A stretch of DNA of 39,732 nt from contig NZ_BMJA01000003.1 of NCBI RefSeq assembly GCF_014642835.1, positions 629,280 to 669,011 of the forward strand, in the 5' to 3' direction. The notes beneath the pieces are model-generated. The model was not told where the DNA came from and searched no databases. It worked only from the letters and a program-made list of their open reading frames with translations. Positions 1 through 8,634 of the stretch are shown here, piece after piece. Both the position numbers and the translations under genes were made by a program. Numbering within the stretch: position 1 is the first letter of the stretch; every line of letters begins with the position of its first letter. The stretch comes from Dyella nitratireducens. GTDB lineage: Bacteria; Pseudomonadota; Gammaproteobacteria; Xanthomonadales; Rhodanobacteraceae.

Positions 1-20
1 GGTGAAGGCCGGAATGACGA
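1..20. repeat. Right end of a REP-type repeat cut by the window edge
   Basis: The first bases read as the right arm (AAGGCCGGAATGACGA) of the GTCATTCCGG...CCGGAATGAC palindrome that recurs at 17504, 24101, 29226 and 32821. Only one arm is inside the window. Confidence 0.6.
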
Positions 21-93
21 TTCGCTCTGAAGCAGTATTAACGTGAACTTCGGCTCTCGCCGGAGTGCTGGAAAAAAACGTAGGGATATCTCA

Positions 94-169
94 GGTTGCA
101 AACCCCAACATCACCATGCAGGTATGGTCCCCGTGTTGGGGTTTACACCCCAACCTACCAAGTCCCACC
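94..169. repeat. Degenerate GTTGGGGT/ACCCCAAC inverted repeat at the 3' end of the efflux operon
   Basis: GGTTGCAAACCCCAAC and GTTGGGGTTTACACCCC face each other across a short loop and end in CAACCTAC. This is a decayed copy of the perfect 29-bp inverted repeat at 17606-17681. The TAG stop of the outer-membrane lipoprotein gene (155-157, minus strand) lies inside the right arm. A hairpin here could also protect or end the operon transcript. Confidence 0.7.
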
Positions 170-1597
170 CAACGCCTTGATCAACCCGACATCCGCCGCA
201 AACCTGCGCCGCGACAACTCCACCTGCGCACGCGTCTGCGCCAGGTTCACACTCTGTGTCGTCACCACCTCAAGATAATCCGTAGCGCCATCCTGATAGC
301 GAACCATCGCCAGGTCCGCAGCTTTCGATGAAGCATCCACGGCACGCTGGTGCGCCACCGCTTCATTCGCCAATACATGCAACGACGCCAGGTTGTCTTC
401 CACCTGCTGGAACGCACTCAACACGGCCTGCCGATAATCCGCAGCGGCCGCATCGCGCTTGGCTTCAGCAGCGGACAGTTGCGCATGGCGGCGGCCACCA
501 TCGAACAAGGTACCGATCAGCGCCGGACCAATGGCCCAGAAACGGCTCGGCAGCATCGCCAGTTGTGCAAAGTGCGAGGCTTCCAGGCCGCCCGTTGCGG
601 AAAGCATCAAATCGGGAAAGAACGCCGAGGTCGCCTCGCCCACATCGGCATTGGCGGCAGCAACACGGCGCTCCGCGGCGGCGATATCAGGGCGGCGTTG
701 TAGCAGCGTTGACGGCAAGCCGACAGGAATCGTGGGCAACGGCAACGTCTTGTCCACCGGCGGCAAGCTGAAATCAGCCGGCGGTACACCCATCAGCACG
801 GCTATGGCGTGTTCACGCTGCGCGCGTGCTTCGCCCAGGTCGATCAATTGCGCCTTGGCCACTTGCAGTTGCGTCTCTGCCTGTTCCAGTTCCGATTCGG
901 AAGCGATACCGCCATCGAATTGCGTCTGTACCAGGTTCTTTGCCTGCACGTAGTTGTCCACCAATTGCTTCAGCAAGCTGGCTTCCACATCGATCTGGCG
1001 CAAATCCACATAATCAAGCGCCAGCTCCGCATGCATGCTCAAGCGCATCGAGGCGAGATCCGCGTCGCTGGCCTGCGCACGCGCGTTGGCAGCATCGACG
1101 GCATGACCGATGCGATCGAACAGATCCGGTTCCCATGATGCCGTTACGCCCATGGAATAGTCCTGCACGGTACGTCCAGCCAGCGAATGCCCCAGCACAT
1201 CCTTCGAGGTGTGATTGATATTGGCACCCGCACCCGCCGTGACTTGCGGAAAATACGACGACCGCGCCACGCCGATCATCGCCTGCGCCTGCTTGAGATC
1301 GGCCAGGCTCTTCTGGATGTTCTGGTTGCCTACGTCGACGCGTGCTTCCAATTCATCCAGCGTGGCATCGCCGAATACTTTCCACCACTCGCCGCGATCT
1401 GCCGCATCACCTGGCTGTGCAGCCACCCAGCCCTGCGGAGGCGTGCTTTTTTTGGACATGTCCTCCTTGTAATGCGCCGGTACGGTCACGGAAGGCCGTA
1501 CATAAGCGGGGCCCGGCGTGCAACCCGACAGCGCGGCAATGCCAAAGCCGGCTGCCAACAGAAAACCAAACTTCACCGAGTACTTGCGTGCATACAT
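155..1597 (-). CDS. RND efflux outer-membrane lipoprotein (TolC/NodT-type OMF)
   Basis: This is the outer-membrane channel of a tripartite efflux system. The 480-residue protein starts MYARKYSVKF, has a hydrophobic signal and a lipobox LSGC, so it is predicted to be a lipid-anchored OMF of the NodT class. Two internally similar halves rich in Ala/Gln/Leu helices (for example SLADLKQAQA and AFQQVEDNLASL) match the repeated coiled-coil hairpins of this family, and the length is typical. I chose the ATG at 1597, which has GGGAG 9 bases upstream, over the in-frame GTG at 1615. The latter overlaps the adaptor gene, whose stop is 15 bases upstream of the ATG. It is the last gene of the permease-adaptor-OMF operon. 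The stop codon lies in a repeat, so the extreme C-terminus (LGGTW) may have been set by the repeat insertion. Family assignment is firm; the substrate is not visible. Confidence 0.93.
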   Translation of the reverse strand: MYARKYSVKFGFLLAAGFGIAALSGCTPGPAYVRPSVTVPAHYKEDMSKKSTPPQGWVAAQPGDAADRGEWWKVFGDATLDELEARVDVGNQNIQKSLADLKQAQAMIGVARSSYFPQVTAGAGANINHTSKDVLGHSLAGRTVQDYSMGVTASWEPDLFDRIGHAVDAANARAQASDADLASMRLSMHAELALDYVDLRQIDVEASLLKQLVDNYVQAKNLVQTQFDGGIASESELEQAETQLQVAKAQLIDLGEARAQREHAIAVLMGVPPADFSLPPVDKTLPLPTIPVGLPSTLLQRRPDIAAAERRVAAANADVGEATSAFFPDLMLSATGGLEASHFAQLAMLPSRFWAIGPALIGTLFDGGRRHAQLSAAEAKRDAAAADYRQAVLSAFQQVEDNLASLHVLANEAVAHQRAVDASSKAADLAMVRYQDGATDYLEVVTTQSVNLAQTRAQVELSRRRFAADVGLIKALGGTW

Positions 1598-1611
1598 GAC
1601 TGCTCTCCCGA

Positions 1612-2754
1612 TCACGCCGACGTAGCCGGATGCTGGTTGATGCGCACAGACTGCCCTGCGCTGATGGCATCGCTGGGATTGACGACCACCTGCTCGCTCC
1701 CCGTGAGACCGCTGCGAATTTCCATGCGTGTGCCGAAGTCACGGCCCAGCGTGACCGTTCGCAAGCTCACCACGCCGTGCGTGTCGACCACGGCCACCTG
1801 CACGCCTTGCGGGCGGAACAGCAAGGCATTGGCCGGCAGTGATAAACCAGGGTTGGTACTGGTCAGCGTCAGGCTCACTTGAGCGAACGCACCGGGCATC
1901 AAGCTGCCGTCCGGGTTGTCCATATCCACCTCCACGCGCAGCGTGCGGCTGCGCGGATCGATGGCGCCGGCCGTGCGTGCCACCGTACCGGCAAAAGTGC
2001 GGCCGGGATATTGCGACAACGTCAGCTGCGCTTTCGTGCCGGCCGTGACATAAGGCGCATCGTCCTGCGGCACGTTGACGAAAATGCGCAGCCGGTCGAT
2101 TTCCGACAATTCGAACAAGGCCGCGGGTGGGCCGCTGTTGCCGGCGTCGATCAAGGCGCCGACGTCCACATTGCGCACGGTGATCACGCCATCGAATGGC
2201 GCATACACTTTCTCGTAGGACTGCAATTGCTCCAGCCGCTTCACATTGGCGAGCGCAGCGGCCAGCGTGGCCTGCTTTGCCTGCATGAGGCTGATGTTTT
2301 CTTCGGCCGATTGCTTGGACACCGCATTCTTCTTGAGCATGTCCGACCAGCGATCCGCCGTGACCTTGGCGATTTGATAGTTGGCCGATGCCATGGCCGC
2401 ATCCGAACGCGCCTGTTCGAGCTGCGCATCCACTTCAGGCGCCTCGATCTCGGCCAGCAGTTGGCCGCTATGTACGTGCGTACCGATATCGGCATACCAG
2501 GCTTTCAGATAGCCGCTGGTGCGCGCATAGATGGCCGCGCGCTGATAGGCCTGGATATCGCCGGGAAGCGTCAAGACTTGCTGTGCGGATGCACGCATGG
2601 GCGTGACGACGGAAACGGTGGGCTTACTCAACGCTGCCGTTTGCTGTGCAACTTTGTCACGCGCCACCAGGCGCGGCAGACCGCCGATGGCGAGTGCTGC
2701 GCATACAGCGACGGCGATCAAGGTGATAGTCAACTTAGGCTTGGAAAGATTCAT
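1612..2754 (-). CDS. RND efflux periplasmic adaptor (membrane fusion protein)
   Basis: This is the adaptor that joins the inner-membrane pump to the outer-membrane channel. The 380-residue protein starts MNLSKPKLTI with an N-terminal membrane anchor (ITLIAVAVCAALAIGG). It is followed by the barrel-sandwich/lipoyl halves (IYARTSGYLKAWYADIGTHV and VYAPFDGVITVRNVDVGALI), a coiled-coil hairpin between them (about residues 100-170), and the beta-barrel and membrane-proximal domains. The start at 2754 has GGGAG upstream and sits 13 bases after the permease stop; a longer open frame reaches 2853 but would overlap the permease gene. It resembles adaptors of the HlyD/AcrA family that serve HAE1- or MexF-like pumps. 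Co-transcription with both neighbours is inferred from the tight spacing. Confidence 0.93.
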   Translation of the reverse strand: MNLSKPKLTITLIAVAVCAALAIGGLPRLVARDKVAQQTAALSKPTVSVVTPMRASAQQVLTLPGDIQAYQRAAIYARTSGYLKAWYADIGTHVHSGQLLAEIEAPEVDAQLEQARSDAAMASANYQIAKVTADRWSDMLKKNAVSKQSAEENISLMQAKQATLAAALANVKRLEQLQSYEKVYAPFDGVITVRNVDVGALIDAGNSGPPAALFELSEIDRLRIFVNVPQDDAPYVTAGTKAQLTLSQYPGRTFAGTVARTAGAIDPRSRTLRVEVDMDNPDGSLMPGAFAQVSLTLTSTNPGLSLPANALLFRPQGVQVAVVDTHGVVSLRTVTLGRDFGTRMEIRSGLTGSEQVVVNPSDAISAGQSVRINQHPATSA

Positions 2755-2767
2755 GACTCGGCTCCCA

Positions 2768-5700
2768 TCAAACCGACGGAGAAGGCAAAGAAGGAGATGA
2801 CGCATCGTCTGACGTTCGCTCGCGTGCACGCAGCCACTGATGCACGGCCGCAAACACGGTCGGCACGAACACCAGCGTGGCGACGGTGCCGAACATCAGG
2901 CCGCCGATCACGGCACGGCCAAGCGGTGCGTTCTGTTCGCCACCATCGCCCAGGCCCAGCGCCATGGGCAGCATGCCGATCAACATCGCCAGTGCCGTCA
3001 TCAACACGGGACGGAAACGTGTGCCGCCGGCATCGAACGCCGCTTCGATCGGCGTTGCACCAGCCGCCAGCCGCTCCCGCGCAAAACTCACCACCAGAAT
3101 GCTGTTGGCGGTGGCGATGCCCACGCACATGATCGCGCCCGTCAAGGCCGGCACGCTGATCGTGGTATGCGTGACGAACAGCATCCAGGTGATGCCCGCC
3201 AACGCACCGGGCAAGCCGCTGATGATGACCAGCGGGTCTACCCACGATTGGAAATTCACCACCATCAGCGCGTAAACAAGGAGCACCGCGAAGAGCAGGC
3301 CGAACAGCAAGCCTTGGAACGAGGACTGCATGGTCTGCACCACGCCGCGTACGACAATGCTGGAGCCCGCTGGCAGTTGCGCTTCCGCCTGCTTTACCAG
3401 CTTCTGTACGTCACTGGACACGGAGCCCAGATCGCGCCCCTGCACGCCAGCAAAGATGTCGATCACCGGTTGCACGTTGTAGTGCGAGACCACGGCATCT
3501 TGCGACGTGCGTGACACCGTGCTGAGCGAGCCGAGAATCGGCGGCAAGCCCTGCGGATTGCTGCCGGAGCTTACGTTCAGCGGAATATTGCCCAGCGCTT
3601 GCAGCGAATCGATGGTGTACTGCGGCGATTCGGTCATCAGCGGATAGCTCACGCCATTCTTGGGGTTGAGCCAGAAGTTCGGCGAGGTCTGCGAACTGCC
3701 CGAGAGTGCGATCAGCAGATCCTGCGCAATCGTGCGCTGCTGGAAACCCGCCTCGAGAGCCTTGACGCGATCGACGTTCACATTGATGGACGGCGCATCG
3801 TCAGGTTGCTGGATGCGTGGATCGACCAGCCCGGGCACGTTGCGGAAGGACCGCAGCAAACCCTCTGCCACCTTGCGGTTGCCCGCGCTGTCCTTACCCA
3901 CGACCTGCACGTCGATCGGCGAAGGCAGGCCGAAATCCAGCGTCTGGCTGATGATGTCCGCCGGCAGGAATGAGAACGTGATGCCGGGGAAATCCTGGTT
4001 CAAGCGATCACGCAACAGCGTCACGTATTGCTCGGTGGGTTTGTGATCCGCCTTCAGGCTGATCAGGATGTCCGCATCGGAGCTTCCCACCGGCATCGAG
4101 GAGTCGTACGTCATATTGATGCCGCTGACCGGCAGGCCGATGTTGTCGATCATCGTGTCCAGCTGGGAGGCCGGAATCATGGTGCGGATGCGCTGTTCCA
4201 CCAGATCCACCAGGCGCGCAGTCTGTTCGATGCGCGTACCGGTTTGTGCACGCAGGTGCAGCCGGATTTCTCCGGTGTCGGAAGTGGGGAAGAAATCGCG
4301 GCCCAGCAACGGCAGCAACAGCAGCGATGCGCTACACGCGATCGCGAAGGTCAACGCAACCCGTTTGGGATGGGCGATAGCAAGCTGCAGCGCATGCTTG
4401 TATTTGCCATGCAAGGACTCGAAGCCACGCTCGAAACGCTGCTGAAAACGGCGCAACGCCTGGAATCGCCCTGCTCCGCCTTGGTCACCATGCTTCTCAT
4501 GCTTGAGCAAGTACATCGCCAGCGTGGGAATCAGCGCGCGGGAGAAGAAATACGAAGCCAGCATGGCGAACACCACCGCTTCGGCCAGCGGCACGAACAG
4601 GTAGCGCGCCACACCCGACAGCAGGAACATCGGCAGGAACACGATGCAGATGGAAAGCGTCGAAACCAGCGTCGGCAAAGCGATCTGCGCAGAGGCGTCG
4701 ATGATCGCCTGCATCAGGGCCTTGCCCGATTCGCGGTGATGGCTGATCGCCTCGATCGCCACCGTGGCGTCGTCCACCAGAATGCCCACCGCCAGCGCCA
4801 GGCCACCCAGCGTCATGATGTTGATGGTCTGCCCCAGCGCCGACAGCACGATCAGTGACGTGATCACGGACAGCGGAATGGTGATGGCAATGATCAGCGT
4901 GGCGCGCCAGCTGCCCAGGAACAGCAGGATCATCATCGCGGTGAGTCCCGCGGCGATCACGCCTTCGCGTACGACACCCGCCACGGCGGAACTGACGAAG
5001 ACCGATTGATCGGAAACCGGTTTGATCTCCAGTGCCTTCGGCAAACCGGCGGCGATTTTCGGCAGCAGGTTCTTTACGTTCTGGATGATGTCCAGCGTCG
5101 ACGCATCGCCGCTCTTTTCAATCTGCAACAACGCCGAGCGCGTGCCGTTCACGCGCACGATATTGGTTTGCGGTGCAAAGCCATCGCGCACCGTCGCCAC
5201 GTCGCGCAGGTAAATCACGCCGCCCGGCGTGGCCTTGACCGGCATATCGTTGAGTTCGGCCACGGAGGCCGGACTGCCATTCATGTTGACGTTGTATTCC
5301 CGCGCGCCGATCTTCGCCGTACCGCCGGGAAGAATCAGGTTTTGCGCGTTGACGGCATTGACGACATCCAGCGGCGACAAACCGCGCGCCTGCATCGCTT
5401 GCGAGTTGATGTCGACCATGATCTGCCGCACCTTGCCGCCAAACGGCAACGGCACCGCCGCGCCCTGCACCGTGGCGAGCTGCGTGCGAATGAAGTTGTT
5501 GCCCAGGTCGTACAGCTGCTGCTCCGACAGCGTTTTGCTGGACAACGCGAGTTGCAGGATCGGTACCGTGGAGGCGTTGTAGGAGATCACCAACGGCGGC
5601 AACGTGCCGGACGGCATGACGCGAAGGATCGACTGCGCGCTGGACACTGCCTCCGCGATGGCGCGGTTGATATCCGCACCCTGGTGGAAATACACCTTGA

Positions 5701-5974
5701 TCACCGCCGTGCCGTTGACGGTCTGCGATTCGACGTGCTCGATGTTGTCGACGTCGGAAGTGAGCGCACGCTCGAACGGCGTGGTGATCCGGTTGGCCAT
5801 GTCATCGGCGGAGAAGCCGTTGTAGGTCCAGACGATGCTCAATACCGGAATATTGATGTTGGGGAAGATATCGGTCGGCGTACGCAGGATCATCAGCGGA
5901 CCGATGATGAAGAGCAGCAAAGCCAGCACGATGAAGGTGTACGGTCGGCGCAGCGCCAGATGAACGATCCACAT
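2768..5974 (-). CDS. RND multidrug efflux permease (AcrB/MexF superfamily)
   Basis: This inner-membrane proton/drug antiporter of 1068 residues has the usual RND length. It begins MWIVHLALRRPYTFIVLALL, with TM1 directly at the N-terminus. The conserved TM4 proton-relay pair is present as GILVDDATVAIEAI (about residue 402), and the large periplasmic loops contain typical porter segments such as NIEHVESQTVNGTAVIKVYF. AAGGGG lies upstream of the ATG. It is the first gene of the minus-strand operon and is transcribed divergently from a two-component system that probably controls it. The sequence (TPTDIFPNINIPVLSIVW) points to the group annotated as multidrug efflux permeases rather than CzcA metal pumps, even though the adjacent regulator is of the heavy-metal class. 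The substrate is unknown. Confidence 0.95.
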   Translation of the reverse strand: MWIVHLALRRPYTFIVLALLLFIIGPLMILRTPTDIFPNINIPVLSIVWTYNGFSADDMANRITTPFERALTSDVDNIEHVESQTVNGTAVIKVYFHQGADINRAIAEAVSSAQSILRVMPSGTLPPLVISYNASTVPILQLALSSKTLSEQQLYDLGNNFIRTQLATVQGAAVPLPFGGKVRQIMVDINSQAMQARGLSPLDVVNAVNAQNLILPGGTAKIGAREYNVNMNGSPASVAELNDMPVKATPGGVIYLRDVATVRDGFAPQTNIVRVNGTRSALLQIEKSGDASTLDIIQNVKNLLPKIAAGLPKALEIKPVSDQSVFVSSAVAGVVREGVIAAGLTAMMILLFLGSWRATLIIAITIPLSVITSLIVLSALGQTINIMTLGGLALAVGILVDDATVAIEAISHHRESGKALMQAIIDASAQIALPTLVSTLSICIVFLPMFLLSGVARYLFVPLAEAVVFAMLASYFFSRALIPTLAMYLLKHEKHGDQGGAGRFQALRRFQQRFERGFESLHGKYKHALQLAIAHPKRVALTFAIACSASLLLLPLLGRDFFPTSDTGEIRLHLRAQTGTRIEQTARLVDLVEQRIRTMIPASQLDTMIDNIGLPVSGINMTYDSSMPVGSSDADILISLKADHKPTEQYVTLLRDRLNQDFPGITFSFLPADIISQTLDFGLPSPIDVQVVGKDSAGNRKVAEGLLRSFRNVPGLVDPRIQQPDDAPSINVNVDRVKALEAGFQQRTIAQDLLIALSGSSQTSPNFWLNPKNGVSYPLMTESPQYTIDSLQALGNIPLNVSSGSNPQGLPPILGSLSTVSRTSQDAVVSHYNVQPVIDIFAGVQGRDLGSVSSDVQKLVKQAEAQLPAGSSIVVRGVVQTMQSSFQGLLFGLLFAVLLVYALMVVNFQSWVDPLVIISGLPGALAGITWMLFVTHTTISVPALTGAIMCVGIATANSILVVSFARERLAAGATPIEAAFDAGGTRFRPVLMTALAMLIGMLPMALGLGDGGEQNAPLGRAVIGGLMFGTVATLVFVPTVFAAVHQWLRARERTSDDASSPSLPSPSV

Positions 5975-6062
5975 CTCGAACCCCTTGCCCGCCCGACGGG
6001 CCTTTGAACGGAGGATGGTTCAGAGGCTAGGCTCCGGGCGCTTGCCGGGTACTGACAGGGAC

Positions 6063-6082
6063 CTGACGGTTTTGTAATCGCG
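6063..6082. promoter_or_regulatory. Candidate response-regulator box, efflux-operon side
   Basis: CTGACGGTTTTGTAATCGCG lies 89 bases upstream of the RND permease start. It recurs with one mismatch at 6370-6389 on the other side of a repeat element. Its TGAC...TGTAAT layout resembles boxes of CusR/CopR-type response regulators. That this regulator binds it is an inference from the divergent two-component genes. Confidence 0.5.
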
Positions 6083-6141
6083 GTTGGGTGCATACCCGAA
6101 TGACGCTTACTTAAGCGCATATCTCAATCATCGCGAAAATT

Positions 6142-6303
6142 GCTCCCTCCCCTGCTTGCAGGGGAGGGTTGGGGTGGGGTGCGAGCGAAGCGAGCGGCGG
6201 CGGGCAGACGTCGCTGCAAGACATATCCTGGCGTCATTCGGCTACGCGCTAAAGCACAAGCAACCCCACCCCAGCCCTCCCCTGCTACCGCAGGGGAGGG
6301 AGC
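6142..6303. repeat. Nested inverted-repeat (MITE/BIME-like) element
   Basis: Outer arms GCTCCCTCCCCTGC (6142-6155) and GCAGGGGAGGGAGC (6290-6303) are perfect inverted repeats. Each half is itself a hairpin: CCCTCCCCTGC-TT-GCAGGGGAGGG on the left, and the same arms with a TACC loop on the right. GGTTGGGGTGGGG and CCCCACCCCAGCC extend the outer stem inward. The right half and its flank (GCTAAAGCACAAGCAACCCC through GTGCCATTCG) recur at 22021-22128. No protein is encoded. The element fills most of the 466-base gap between the divergent efflux and regulator operons. Confidence 0.8.
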
Positions 6304-6369
6304 GCATTGTCACAAGCGTTGAGATGCGCGCCTATGTAGTGCCATTCGGTACAAACCCCAACCTACGAT

Positions 6370-6389
6370 CTGACGATTTTGTAATCGCG
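6370..6389. promoter_or_regulatory. Candidate response-regulator box, two-component side
   Basis: CTGACGATTTTGTAATCGCG is the partner of the box at 6063-6082 (19 of 20 bases identical, same orientation). It lies 51 bases upstream of the response-regulator ATG, which suits autoregulation. Together the two boxes bracket the repeat element. Confidence 0.5.
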
Positions 6390-6440
6390 ACATACAACGC
6401 ATACGACTATGATCTGCCTAACCCAAAGGCGAGAACCCCT

Positions 6441-7121
6441 ATGCGCCTGCTTGTTGTCGAAGACGAAAAGAAAGCCGGCGAGTACCTGAAGAAGGGGCTC
6501 GAGGAATCCGGCTTTACCGTCGATATCGCCACCAATGGCATCGACGGCCTGCATAACGCGCTGGAAGAAGACTATGCGCTGATCGTGCTCGACATCATGC
6601 TCCCGGGCATGGATGGCTGGGAGGTGCTCAAGCGTTTGCGCGCCAAACGCGACACACCCGTGCTGTTCCTCACCGCGATGGATGAGTTGGAAGAGCGCGT
6701 TCGCGGCCTGGAACTGGGTGCCGATGATTACCTGGTAAAGCCGTTCGCCTTCGTGGAACTGCTGGCCCGCATCCGCACCCTGCTCCGCCGCGGCCCGCCC
6801 AGGGACGTGGAGCACGTGCATATCGGCGACCTGGAAATCGATGCCATTCGCCGACGCGTACGTCGCGCCGGTCAACGCATCGATCTCACCCCGCGCGAAT
6901 TCTCGCTGCTGCAATTGCTCGCGCGGCGGCGCGGCGAAGTACTGAGCCGCACGCAGATTGCATCCTATGTGTGGGACATGAATTTCGACAGCGACACCAA
7001 TGTGGTGGAAGTGGCGATTCGACGCTTGCGCTCGAAGGTTGACGATGGTTTCGACATCAAGCTGATCCATACCGTGCGCGGCATGGGCTACGTGCTCGAT
7101 CTCGAACACGAGGACGAGTAA
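6441..7121 (+). CDS. OmpR-family response regulator (heavy-metal CusR/CopR type)
   Basis: This is a DNA-binding response regulator of 226 residues. It has a receiver domain (1-115) with acidic residues in [12 protein letters not shown], the phospho-acceptor Asp51 in [14 protein letters not shown] and the Lys of YLVKPF. A C-terminal OmpR winged helix follows ([50 protein letters not shown]). [16 protein letters not shown] is typical of the heavy-metal response-regulator subgroup. I chose the ATG at 6441 because it begins the canonical receiver; an in-frame extension back to 6084 would run through the repeat element. It overlaps the kinase gene by one base (TAATG), so translation is coupled. 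It probably controls the divergent RND operon through the TGTAAT boxes. Confidence 0.93.
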   Translation: MRLLVVEDEKKAGEYLKKGLEESGFTVDIATNGIDGLHNALEEDYALIVLDIMLPGMDGWEVLKRLRAKRDTPVLFLTAMDELEERVRGLELGADDYLVKPFAFVELLARIRTLLRRGPPRDVEHVHIGDLEIDAIRRRVRRAGQRIDLTPREFSLLQLLARRRGEVLSRTQIASYVWDMNFDSDTNVVEVAIRRLRSKVDDGFDIKLIHTVRGMGYVLDLEHEDE

Positions 7122-8506
7122 TGCGCCTTTCACTTACCGCGCGGCTCACCATCACCTTCGTGGTGATCACGGTGGCCTGCTTCAGCGTGGTAGGCCTGCT
7201 GCTGTTCAAGGAAGTATCCCGGCGCATCTATATCCATGACCAGACCAACATCATGCTGGATGCACGGCATCTGCGCAGGCTGGCTGAGGAACTGCAATCG
7301 CCGGACGATCTCCTCGCGCACAAGGATCGGCTGATCGCGCTGGTGCTTGGCGACAATGCAAACGGCTTGCGCGTGCTCGGCAGGAATGGCCAGGTGCTGA
7401 TCGATCACGTACCGATGGGCTACATGCTGTCCACTCAGCCGGTCGTTCCGGCGGACCAGCGCATCGTTCCTGACAGCATCCAGTCATGGAAGGACAACAA
7501 CGGCAACGAGATACGCGGCGTCGCCACGGCCGCCACACTGAAAGACGGCGAATCGGTGACCATCGCCATGGCACGCTCGCTTGCAGACCGTACGGCCTTG
7601 TTGAACAAATATCGCAGCGATGTATTGCTTTCCCTGTTGACAGGTTTGCTGGTCGCCGTATTGCTCAGTTTCCTGCTGGTGCGCCGCGCGTTGCGTCCAC
7701 TCAGAGCCATGGCCGAAAGTGCCTCCGCCATTACCGCCCAGCGCTTGAGCACGCGCATGCCGCTGCAGCATGCCCCCACCGAACTGCTCGCACTGGCTGC
7801 GTCATTGAACGACATGCTCGCCAGACTGGAACAAGGCTTTGCACGCGTATGGCAGTTCACAGTGGACCTGGCGCACGACCTGCGCACCCCCATCGGCAAT
7901 CTGCGCGGCGCCAACGAAGTAGCCCTGAATCGCCATCGCTCCCTGGCTGAGTACGAGGCATTGCTCGGCTCCAATATCGAAGAATGCGACCGCGTCAGCC
8001 GCACCATCGAAAGCGTGCTGTTTCTGGCGCGCGCGGAAAGCCCGCAATTTGCCATGCAACGCGTGGAACTGGATACGGCGCTGGAACTGCAGCGTATTGC
8101 CGACTACTTCGAGGGACTTTCTGCCGACGCAGGCGTTGCCATCGAGGTGGAGGCATCGGCTACGGTGCGCGCCGACCGCGACCTGTTTCGTCGCGCGGTG
8201 AACAATCTGCTGTCCAATGCACTGCGCTATACACCCTCCGGTGAAACGATTCACTTGCGTGCGGTGAATACGGGGAAAGGCGTGGAAGTCAGTGTGGAAA
8301 ATCCCGGCCGCCCGATCGATCCGGAGCATTTGGATAAATTATTCGATCGTTTCTATCGTGTGGATCGGTCGCGCAGTGATTCGGCGACGTCTACGGGGTT
8401 GGGGTTGTCGATTGTGAAGAGCATTATGGAGTTGCATGGGGGCGCGGTGTCGGTGCAGAGTTCGGGGAGCCTTACGCGTTTCACGCTGCATTTTCCGCAG
8501 ACATGA
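7121..8506 (+). CDS. Heavy-metal-type sensor histidine kinase
   Basis: This is an inner-membrane sensor kinase of 461 residues, partner of the preceding regulator. TM1 is LTITFVVITVACFSVVGLLL (about 10-29). A periplasmic sensor of about 135 residues follows, then TM2 around LLSLLTGLLVAVLLSFLLV, then HAMP (RRALRPLRAMAESASAITAQ). The H-box is VDLAHDLRTPIGNLRG with phospho-acceptor His252. The ATPase core shows the N-box NLLSNALRYTPSGE, the F-box LFDRFYRVDRSRS and the G-box STGLGLSIVKSIMELHGG. The order and length match CusS/CopS/IrlS-like kinases. The periplasmic sensor lacks an obvious His/Met metal-binding cluster, so the stimulus is open. The stop codon abuts the palindromic repeat at 8506. 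Confidence 0.93.
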   Translation: MRLSLTARLTITFVVITVACFSVVGLLLFKEVSRRIYIHDQTNIMLDARHLRRLAEELQSPDDLLAHKDRLIALVLGDNANGLRVLGRNGQVLIDHVPMGYMLSTQPVVPADQRIVPDSIQSWKDNNGNEIRGVATAATLKDGESVTIAMARSLADRTALLNKYRSDVLLSLLTGLLVAVLLSFLLVRRALRPLRAMAESASAITAQRLSTRMPLQHAPTELLALAASLNDMLARLEQGFARVWQFTVDLAHDLRTPIGNLRGANEVALNRHRSLAEYEALLGSNIEECDRVSRTIESVLFLARAESPQFAMQRVELDTALELQRIADYFEGLSADAGVAIEVEASATVRADRDLFRRAVNNLLSNALRYTPSGETIHLRAVNTGKGVEVSVENPGRPIDPEHLDKLFDRFYRVDRSRSDSATSTGLGLSIVKSIMELHGGAVSVQSSGSLTRFTLHFPQT

Positions 8507-8585
8507 CGTAGGTTGGGTTAGCGCAGCGTAACCCAACAATGCCGCATGGATACGTTGGGTTACGCTGCGCTAACCCAACCTACGT
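8506..8585. repeat. Perfect 32-bp inverted repeat with 16-base loop
   Basis: The arms run 8506-8537 and 8554-8585. Each starts or ends ACGTAGGTTGGGTTAGCGC and its complement, and every base pairs. Each arm can also fold on itself (GTTGGGTTA / TAACCCAAC). The left arm begins on the last base of the histidine-kinase stop codon, so the hairpin lies where a transcript end or mRNA-protecting structure would be. The GTAGGTTGGG edge is shared with the repeats at 94 and 17606. Confidence 0.85.
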
Positions 8586-8634
8586 GACGACCGCTCCGCA
8601 CAACGTAATTGAACGACCACCCGAGACACCCACC

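Noticed and set aside
155-1882. Long plus-strand open frames opposite the efflux genes (for example 1187-1882, 1879-3132, 5006-6007)
   Set aside because: They are antisense to well-supported RND genes, Arg/His-rich in composition and match no family. High GC leaves such frames open by chance.
6142-6303. CRISPR array or tRNA in the repeat-rich intergenic region
   Set aside because: The repeats are inverted, not direct with spacers. No tRNA cloverleaf or cas gene is present.
6084-6440. Extension of the response regulator to 6084
   Set aside because: The extra sequence is translated from the repeat element and is not receiver domain. The ATG at 6441 begins the canonical receiver.
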